A DNA stretch of 64,000 nt from Andalucia godoyi (Eukaryota; Discoba; Jakobea; Jakobida; Andaluciidae), in assembly GCA_009859145.1 (NCBI GenBank), contig VRVR01000033.1:124001-188000 (forward strand). The letters run 5' to 3'. This document shows positions 28,479 through 36,400 of this stretch, one piece after another. Numbering within the stretch: the first letter of the stretch is position 1; each line of letters opens with the position of its first letter. Both the position numbers and the translations under genes were made by a program. The notes below the pieces were generated by a model. It searched no databases. It was not told the origin of the DNA and worked only from the letters and a program-made list of their open reading frames with translations.

Positions 28479-31238
28479 ATGACCGAAGCTGATTTGCCGA
28501 CCCTACACAGGACAGAATCACCTCCCCGGGTGTTTCGTCAGGATCTTATTCTCTCCGCACGACAGCAATATAATCTCAACAAGAGTTTAGATTCTGCTCT
28601 GAAGACCGAAGAGCAAGAACCCGAGGCTACTGGGAACACCCAGCTCCAAGCGTCGCTATTAGCCAACAAGTACAAGGATCAACATCTGAAATTCTTGGCT
28701 GAATTATCTGAGAAAAAGAAAAAGGAAAAGCAAGCGGAACAAAAGAAAAAAGAGCTTGAAAAGCGCAGGAGAATGAAGCTGCTCAAAGCAGTTCTGGGAA
28801 AAGAACCGGAACCGCTTTATCAAAAACTTGCCACGTTGACGAAATCGGAAAATACAGATCCGCTGCCAGCGGGAAAATCTTCAAAGACTGTTGTGGAAGT
28901 TGCTCCATTGGATCCAATGACTCGTGCTCAGAATTTTGCTCTGATTGCAAAGAGGCACGAGCAGTTCTTGGAGAAGTTGCACAATGATAAAAAGAGAAAA
29001 GAAGAGGACGAAGTAGGAAAGAGAGTGAAACAGGAAAAGTTGCGAGAGGCCCTCCGAAAGAAGATCGGTCTCGAGGCAGTGTCATCCACAAAGGACAAGT
29101 GGTTTGGAGCTGATGAAGTTGAGGCAGACAAGTTGAAAGTGAAGGACAAGCGAAGATCAATCAGTGCCGATAGAAGACGGCCTCTTTCGAGATCAAATTC
29201 TCTGTCGACCAGGATTGATTTTGACAAGGAAAACCGCCAGGAGGTTGACAAGGAACATGGACTGTCTGCGAAGTGCACGCTTTCTAGTGCAGAAGCAGAT
29301 CTTGTATTCAGCAGATTGTGTCAAGCGAAGAAAGGAACGGCGATATCGGATATTTCTGATATTCGACTCTTCCGGAAGAAACACAACCTTTCGGAAGATA
29401 CAAAGATCTTCCAAATTGTTGGAGGATATCCGGATGTGAAAAAGGCTTTGGAAGATCGAGGATGGTGGTTCAATCCGGACTCCAAGAGTCCGCATTTTGA
29501 TTATCGGTTTGTGTTGAAAGCTCAAGATATTGACTATTTGAACTTGGAAAAGCACCAGGTCGTGAATCATTTTTATCACAACTCGGAGCTGACCTCCAAA
29601 GTCGGGTTGTGCAGAAACATCAAGAATGTGTCCTGGTACGAGGACGTTGATGTGGATTCGTTCTTTCCGCGGTGCTACGATTTAACCATTCCAGAAGATC
29701 GGGAGTGTTTTGAGCTTGATTTCAAATTGACTGCCGCAGAGTCCATTTTGCGTCAGTACAATTTTGAATGTTCCGATGCTTCTTGTTCACTCTCCCTTGT
29801 AGACGCGGATACACTCAGAAGTGCGATCCGAATCATGTCTTGGAGAGTCCACGAGTTGTTGAGCTTGTGTGAAGATGAAGATGAGAATCGAGTTCCGGTT
29901 GTGACGTCAAAACAGGTCACGGAAGACGATTGGAACAAGATCACGTCCTGGGGATCCATATCGACAGTGAGCGTGGAGGAGTTGAAGAGAATGCAAGAGG
30001 ATGCGATGCGAGAGGATCACGATGAGAATTCCGATGATGATGTCGACGACAGCGATGACGATGATGTGGACGAAGGAGATGTTGATGACGATGACGATGG
30101 TGTCGATGACGAGACGACGGATGATTCTGATGATGTCTCTGGCAAGAACAAGTTCGGGAGCTCTCCGGTTTCGAATAAGAATTCTAGTGAGTTCACTGTT
30201 GTCGGCGTCAGTTCGTCGCTGCACGGAAAACCGTCTCCCACTCGCCAAGTTTCCAAATCTCCGGCTCCCCCAAATCCTCCAGAACAACCACCGAAGCCTC
30301 AGTTTACGCTGGATCGATCTCATCGAGTGATTGTGCAAAACATACTTGCAGTTTTCAAGAACAAGGAACCTCAATATGAGTTCAATGGGCGAAAGAATGT
30401 GTGGATTGTGAAGCCAGGCAGGAAGTCCCGTGGCCGCGGCATTCAGTGCTTCAATAACCTTGGAAGATTGAAGATGTACACTGATTGCAGCCGCCGCGAA
30501 TTCTGGGTCACTCAGAAATACTGCGAAAATCCGCTGGCAATCTACAAGAAGAAGTTTGACATTCGACAATGGGTGCTTGCCGTCGACTTTGACCCGCTGT
30601 CCGTGTTTTTCTTTGAAAAGGCGTATCTGCGATTTTGCTCTGTCGACTTTACTCTTGATGATGTGGAGAATAGGGTCGTTCATCTTGCGAATAACTGTGT
30701 CCAAAAACATTCGGATAACTTTGGAGAAGACTCCAATTTCGAGGGAAATATGTGGCACACGGATCGCTTCCGAGAGTATTTACTGGATGTCTATGGATAT
30801 GATGTCTGGACCGAGAAGATCCAGCCTGCAATGAAGGATATCGTTCGTAGGTCTCTGAAATGCGGGCAGGACGCGGTCCAAGGAAGGAAGAACTCTTTTG
30901 AACTTTTTGGCTATGATTTCATGCTAGACGAACACTTGAATGTTTGGCTGATTGAGATTAATTCAAGCCCTGATTTATCGTATTCTACTCCCGTGACAGC
31001 ATCTCTGGTTCCCGAAGTCTCGGAAGATATGATGAAAGTCACAGTGGATTGGCTGTCGGCTCAGCGTCAGGCAAGAAAGAAGGGGAAAAGGGAGCTCGTG
31101 CCCGTGGATACTGGAAAGTTCACTTTGGTCTACCGAGGGGAACAGACTGCACCATGTGCGGTTCCATCTATGGCGTCTTCATTGGTTTTGACTGGGACGC
31201 CTTGCAAGATTGCTCGTGGTGGAAAGGCCTCCGCATAA
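28479..31238 (+). CDS. TTLL3/8-like tubulin glycylase
   Basis: The 919-aa protein has a charged coiled-coil N-terminus (~60-200), a region shared by glycylases (RLFRKKHNLSEDTKIFQIVGG; LEDRGWWFNPD; FDYRFVLKAQDID), a very acidic linker (~510-550, Asp-rich), then an ATP-grasp tubulin-tyrosine-ligase domain (~615-870): KPGRKSRGRGIQ, DIRQWVLAVDF, HLANNCVQKHS, FELFGYDFMLDEHLNVWLIE with EINSSPD. The QKHS/EIN residues are the nucleotide and metal site. The N-terminal W-F-N-P-D segment is typical of TTLL3/8, which add glycine to tubulin in cilia; TTLL10 is less likely. This implies a flagellated stage. It ends about 35 bp from the convergent acyltransferase gene. Confidence 0.85.
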   Translation: MTEADLPTLHRTESPPRVFRQDLILSARQQYNLNKSLDSALKTEEQEPEATGNTQLQASLLANKYKDQHLKFLAELSEKKKKEKQAEQKKKELEKRRRMKLLKAVLGKEPEPLYQKLATLTKSENTDPLPAGKSSKTVVEVAPLDPMTRAQNFALIAKRHEQFLEKLHNDKKRKEEDEVGKRVKQEKLREALRKKIGLEAVSSTKDKWFGADEVEADKLKVKDKRRSISADRRRPLSRSNSLSTRIDFDKENRQEVDKEHGLSAKCTLSSAEADLVFSRLCQAKKGTAISDISDIRLFRKKHNLSEDTKIFQIVGGYPDVKKALEDRGWWFNPDSKSPHFDYRFVLKAQDIDYLNLEKHQVVNHFYHNSELTSKVGLCRNIKNVSWYEDVDVDSFFPRCYDLTIPEDRECFELDFKLTAAESILRQYNFECSDASCSLSLVDADTLRSAIRIMSWRVHELLSLCEDEDENRVPVVTSKQVTEDDWNKITSWGSISTVSVEELKRMQEDAMREDHDENSDDDVDDSDDDDVDEGDVDDDDDGVDDETTDDSDDVSGKNKFGSSPVSNKNSSEFTVVGVSSSLHGKPSPTRQVSKSPAPPNPPEQPPKPQFTLDRSHRVIVQNILAVFKNKEPQYEFNGRKNVWIVKPGRKSRGRGIQCFNNLGRLKMYTDCSRREFWVTQKYCENPLAIYKKKFDIRQWVLAVDFDPLSVFFFEKAYLRFCSVDFTLDDVENRVVHLANNCVQKHSDNFGEDSNFEGNMWHTDRFREYLLDVYGYDVWTEKIQPAMKDIVRRSLKCGQDAVQGRKNSFELFGYDFMLDEHLNVWLIEINSSPDLSYSTPVTASLVPEVSEDMMKVTVDWLSAQRQARKKGKRELVPVDTGKFTLVYRGEQTAPCAVPSMASSLVLTGTPCKIARGGKASA

Positions 31239-31272
31239 CAATTTTGAAGTTTGGAAACATTTTGTACATAAT

Positions 31273-32490
31273 CTAGTAAGAATCGTTCGTCTTCCCATGA
31301 ACATTTCGTATACCAAACTTGATCGCTTTCAATATCCCTGCAGTGCAGGGAGCTTCAACAGCCGTGTGAATTCTGAACGCTAGACACGTGGTGAAATACC
31401 ACAACAATGAGAAAAACGCAAAAAACAAAGACCATGAAAAGACCCGGTGCCCGAGGGCAGATACTCCAGTCATGCAAGCACCAATGATCAACGGATGCAG
31501 GAGAAATGTCGCGTACGAACCGTCCGAAACCCGTTCGATGAATCGGAAGAAGAATTGCGGCGTGAAACTCCTGAACCCGACTTTTTTTTCGATAAACAAT
31601 AAAAGGACCATCGCAGTAAAAATGCAGCCGGACCAGAATAATCTAAAAGTTGAGCCGAAGAGGAAAGCGTCGTGCGGAGAGGAAGTGCGAAACCGCGGAG
31701 ACAATGCCGTGTCAGCAAAAGGCACCCAAAACGAAAGGATCCCAAGCAATGGACAAAAGATCGCGGCCGTCACCGTACTTGCAAGAAGTGCTGAGGCCGT
31801 TACATTTGACTGAAGAAACAAATTCGAAAACAAAAGTCCAGCAAGGAATGGAAGAGACCTGCATACTGCGCTCATGTAGACGCCATCGTGAAAGGCAGCG
31901 ACAGAAGACACGTATGGCGTCTCGAGAAAGTTGACATCAAAAACCCGCAAGGGAAATTCCAGTCCCTGATCAAAAACTAACATGTGAAATGCAAAGAGCC
32001 TCCACAATAGAACAAGCGCAGCACTTCCACAAACAACGCGCAGAAACCAACGGCTGCAGGGCAACGGAAGAGCAGCCGCAAACAAATGAAGTTTGACATC
32101 CACAGAAAGACTCCAAGTCCACGTAGCAAACACCTGTTGAAACGGGGTGTGATTGTGCATAAAGAAGAGAGACTTCAAAAAGTTTTCTTTTCCGTGCATA
32201 GGTGTTGTGAGCAGACAAATACAAAGTAGCAGCGTGTGCAATACAGACAGCCGCATGACTCGATAGCAGAACTGCCACAGTCTTTCGGACATGTGTTGAG
32301 ATTGATACGTAGAACAGAACATGCCCGACAGAAAGAAAAAGATGTCCAGAGCATACTGTCCTGTCAGCAAAAACACAGGAAACGCCATGTTCTCTATATT
32401 TGCGAGGAACAACATGGATGATGCATGCATCATGAACATCCAATACGACGCGAATACACGTAGGACATCGCAGCAAAACAACCGCCGCAT
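31273..32490 (-). CDS. Acyltransferase-3 family integral membrane protein (OafA/NRF-6-like)
   Basis: The 405-aa protein has about ten hydrophobic segments and the AT3 family start RLFCCDVLRVFASYWMFMMH, where the H is the usual near-essential His. TWTWSLSVDVKLHLFA (~105) matches the second conserved block (T-W-x-L-S-V-D). The family moves acyl groups onto sugars or lipids across membranes; nematode NRF-6 and bacterial OafA are examples. The substrate is unknown. The ATG at 32490 is used because the upstream extension starts at GTG and is not hydrophobic. A short upstream exon cannot be excluded. Confidence 0.8.
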   Translation of the reverse strand: MRRLFCCDVLRVFASYWMFMMHASSMLFLANIENMAFPVFLLTGQYALDIFFFLSGMFCSTYQSQHMSERLWQFCYRVMRLSVLHTLLLCICLLTTPMHGKENFLKSLFFMHNHTPFQQVFATWTWSLSVDVKLHLFAAALPLPCSRWFLRVVCGSAALVLLWRLFAFHMLVFDQGLEFPLRVFDVNFLETPYVSSVAAFHDGVYMSAVCRSLPFLAGLLFSNLFLQSNVTASALLASTVTAAIFCPLLGILSFWVPFADTALSPRFRTSSPHDAFLFGSTFRLFWSGCIFTAMVLLLFIEKKVGFRSFTPQFFFRFIERVSDGSYATFLLHPLIIGACMTGVSALGHRVFSWSLFFAFFSLLWYFTTCLAFRIHTAVEAPCTAGILKAIKFGIRNVHGKTNDSY

Positions 32491-33458
32491 GGTTTTTCCC
32501 AGATGCAACTCACTGGAATGGCACGACGGGAGAAAGCTCTTCTTTGAAACAAGCACTTGTCTTCATGCGCCAACGTACCCCCCGCAAACTGTGTTGGCAA
32601 GAATCACCTGCAAAGAAAAAGGACTCAATGCTTTATTCTGTTTTGCTGTTCATTTGTTTTTGCATATTTTTCATCTGTTATTATTATTATTTTATTTATT
32701 TTTTGTCGGCGCGCACACTCTCTGCAGCTGGCAGCTAGCATCAAACGTAAATTTAAAAGGGTTTGAGGAGGGAGTCCGAAAGACGAAACAGCCGAAAGCT
32801 TTCGTTGTTGTTGGGGCAGCTTCACTAATCGCCCCAAGGTAATACATTTTAAAAAAACATGGCTCACTGGATTGGTGCTGTTGCCGAATCAAAATGCGTT
32901 TGAAAAAAAAGAGAACGTTCTGAACAAGACAGTTGGGGGAGCGACAGAAAAAATCTGCAACTTCAGGGCGCACCCATTTAAATAAAAGCAAAAAGAATCC
33001 GGGAATCGTTCACGAAATGTCACGTGTGCACTTTTCATCGTGTCATCCCCACCATCATCATTTGGAACAGTGTCTTCATCCGGTGCATAGTCGACATACT
33101 CCACCGCATAAGGTTCTGCGGCTGCTTCATCTTGGACACAGTCTACTTCCCTCGATGGGAAGATCTTCCGGGACGTGCCCTTGCTCCTGTGTCGTTCCCC
33201 CGTCTCCGTCTTCTTGACCACCCCCGGCATACGAAATCCATCAACATAAGAAGATCTGACTCTGTAGGTATTTCAATAATCTTGGGGATGTGGTTTCCTT
33301 TGGCAGGCTCAAAGACTGCATCACGCAAAACATGAAAACCAAAACCAAAAATAATATTAATAAACAATAAACAATTAATAATTAGCAATTAATATACAAT
33401 AAATAAATAATAAATAATTCAAGTGAATGAGAGATTCGCGTAAACACGCAAGGGACAA
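32491..33458. other. Spacer with a possible small spliced gene
   Basis: About 970 bp between the acyltransferase start and the RNR large-subunit stop. T-rich and ATT-rich at both edges (32,680-32,705; 33,340-33,420). The central part has one candidate exon (listed separately). The rest shows no signal. Confidence 0.45.
32889..33268 (-). CDS. Possible exon of an unrecognised acidic protein
   Basis: A minus-strand open block just after an acceptor-like CCTACAG at ~33269-33275 reads RSSYVDGFRMPGVVKKTETG, then a basic stretch and an acidic stretch (AVEYVDYAPDEDTVPNDDGG). Composition is protein-like. Donor, start and stop are unresolved; the tail after ~33,020 is doubtful. No family is recognised. 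Confidence 0.25.
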
Positions 33459-36400
33459 TTACGAGGAGCACATAGTGCATCCTTCTTCTCGGGTGCACAC
33501 CCATGCCGCAGGGTTCTCAGCAGTATTCGACGAATCTGCATTCTTGACTTCGTTGCTGACGACAACACTGGAGTCCACAGTGAACTTGATTGCATCTGCG
33601 GCAGGCCGTGTCCGCAAGTAGTACATTCCAGTTTTAAGACCAAGTTTCCACGCATAGAAATGCAAACTGGAAAGTTTTGAATTGTTGGGGGAGGCCATGA
33701 AGATGTTTAAAGATTGCGACTGGTCTATGAAACACCCTCGGTCAGCTGCGTAGTCCACGATGATGCGCTGCTTAATCTCCCATGCAGTCTTGTAAATTTC
33801 CTTGATGCTGTCCGGAATTCCAGAAATATTCTGAATGGATCCGCTCGAAGCAATGATGCTGTTCCTCATTTTCTCGCTCCAGAGGTTCAGCCGGATCAGG
33901 TCACGGACAAGATGATTGTTGACCACTGGGAACTCTCCTGCGAGGACACGGCGCAAATAAATGTTCGATGTGTACGGTTCAAAGCAGTTGTGCACAACCA
34001 CGCCATTCGCTACAAAGTTATGCAGATCTGCAACGTTGATGTCGTACACAGACACCTTTCCAGCAGGGCGTCTGTCGACAAGCTGCAATTTCATGGTGGG
34101 AGCCGCCGTTGCACGGATGTCCAGTGCGTATGTGTGCTGCTTGTTCGTCTCTTCGTCATCATCTTCAGCGCCAGACGCGAACCATCCGTGCGCGCCAATG
34201 TTTTCGAGAAAATGCTCGGCCGACATCACGGAATTGAACTTGAACTGTCGAAGCTCCTCCGTGTTGTGTTTGCGATGTTCATGAAGCTGAGAGACTGGCG
34301 GTTTTGACGGTCCGGGCGTCGCTTCGGCTGCTGCACAAACTTCCTCTTGTTGCCGACTCACCTCGGCCAGATAGCGCGACCATGCTGCGACGACTCCGTA
34401 GCGATGAGATTTGTGTACCGAGTAGCGGATACCAATCTTGTCCATGAACGTGTGTTGAGAGAGAGCACCCAATGGGAAGCCGACGCGCACGCACACATGC
34501 CCGTGCTCTCCGCAGCGGCAAGGTCTGTCGCCGTTAGTATTCTTCACATCTCGAATGTTGATGATCGACGCCCCAGGGACACCAGCTTCGGCCAGCAGTA
34601 CGCACAGTTGGTTCATAGCCGTAATCAGCGACTCGCGCTCAATCATACAGGCCGATTGCGAGAATCGGATCGGCGAGAAAGTTTTCACCTCGTTGTCGTT
34701 TCCTATAAGCACCGGAGTCCAGCCATCACCCCCAAAAAGTCCAGCCAGAAACTCACGACGCACTGCGACTGGGCAAGCGGGATCCAACACGAATGCAGGC
34801 CACGAGGCAGTTGATGTTCCCTGTGCACCGCTGACCGCACCTCCCAAATCCCCAATCGCACGGGCCAACGGGCCAGACACAACAACCTCGAAGCAATCTC
34901 GCTCGTTGATGCGAACAGTTGCTTTTCCACCGAGTGACTCGACGTCAGACACGAAGGCATCACGATCGAGGGGTTGCTCAAACACAGCAGTAACTTTCTC
35001 CGCCTGGACGGACCCGCCGGAGCGGACAAACCCAGCTACACGCGCGAACGCCAGCGCAATATCCCTTCCCGTCGCCGTGGTCAGAATACCAACTGCAGTA
35101 TCAAGAGACCATCCGTTCTCATCAGTACCGATTACATCTGGTGTTCCGGAGAAAGCTAGCATCACCGGAGCGCCGTTCAGCTCGATATTACGAGCCTCGC
35201 ACCACTCGCCACTCGTCATCATGAACTTGTGATCAGGAGTGCATGTGATGGTGCGTCCATCGGCGAAGGTGAGGCACACAACATCTTTCTCGCCTCGCGG
35301 AAGGAATTCGGTGACCTGAGCACCAACCATGCCTCCAGCTTTGTCGGAATAGGCTGCCACAATCTGTCCGGGGCGGATCTGATGAATGGGAACGCTGGTC
35401 CCGTTGAAGAGCGTGACTGGCGTGTCCCCGGAAAAACATTCGTTATTTCCAAGAATCTGGGAAGTGGACGCAGTAGGCATAGGAGCAACAAGAAGAGAGT
35501 TTCGAACACCAAATGTGTGGATTCGCTGTCGGAGCCCGTCCCAGTCCCAGCGGCCAGACAGCACCACGCGGTCCTTAGCCCACATGTCGAACTGCAGAAT
35601 TCCTTTGGACACTGGAGACCCTGGATATGTTTCATAAGGACCACTCTGTTCAGCAAGCGCACAAGACTCTGAAAGTGCGGCAAAGTACAAGCATTCAAAG
35701 ATCTCACGATTCAGATTACGCGCGACTTCAGACTCGAAAGGCATCTTTAACAGCATGAACACATCTGCAAGCCCCTGGACTCCTAGGCCTACTGGTCGGT
35801 GACGGAAGTTTGAACGGGAAGCCTTCTCGACAGGATAGTAGTTGACATCAATCACTCGGTTCAGATTTCGGACAACGAGACGAGTGACATTGTAGAGCTG
35901 TTCGAAGTCAAAAGACAGTTCTTCCGATTCATTCTTGATTTGGCTAACAAATCTCGGAAGCGCAATGGAGGCCAGATTACAGACAGCCGTTTCCTCAGAC
36001 GAAGAGTACTGGATGATTTCTGTGCATAGATTGGACGATCGAATGGTTCCCAGGTTCTGCTGATTGGACTTCGCATTTGCAGCATCTTTGTACAGCATAT
36101 ACGGAGTTCCTGTTTCCATTTGCGATTCCAAAATCGCGAACCACAACTCTTGTGCCTTGACGACACGTCGGGCCTTCCCAGCAGCTTCGTATTTTTCATA
36201 CAATGTTTCGAACGTCGACCCCCAGGACTCGTACAATCCTGGGCATTCGTGGGGACAAAACAAGCTCCATGTCGCATTCGCCTCAACCCTCTTCATGAAC
36301 AAGTCTGGAATCCACATTGCGTAAAACAAGTCACGCGCACGCATCTCTTCCTTTCCCGTACCCTTCTTGAGGTCCAGAAAATCAAAAATATCAGCGTGCC

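Noticed and set aside
29907-30758. 283-codon minus ORF opposite the glycylase
   Set aside because: Its open state follows from the Asp-rich and biased codons of the real gene.
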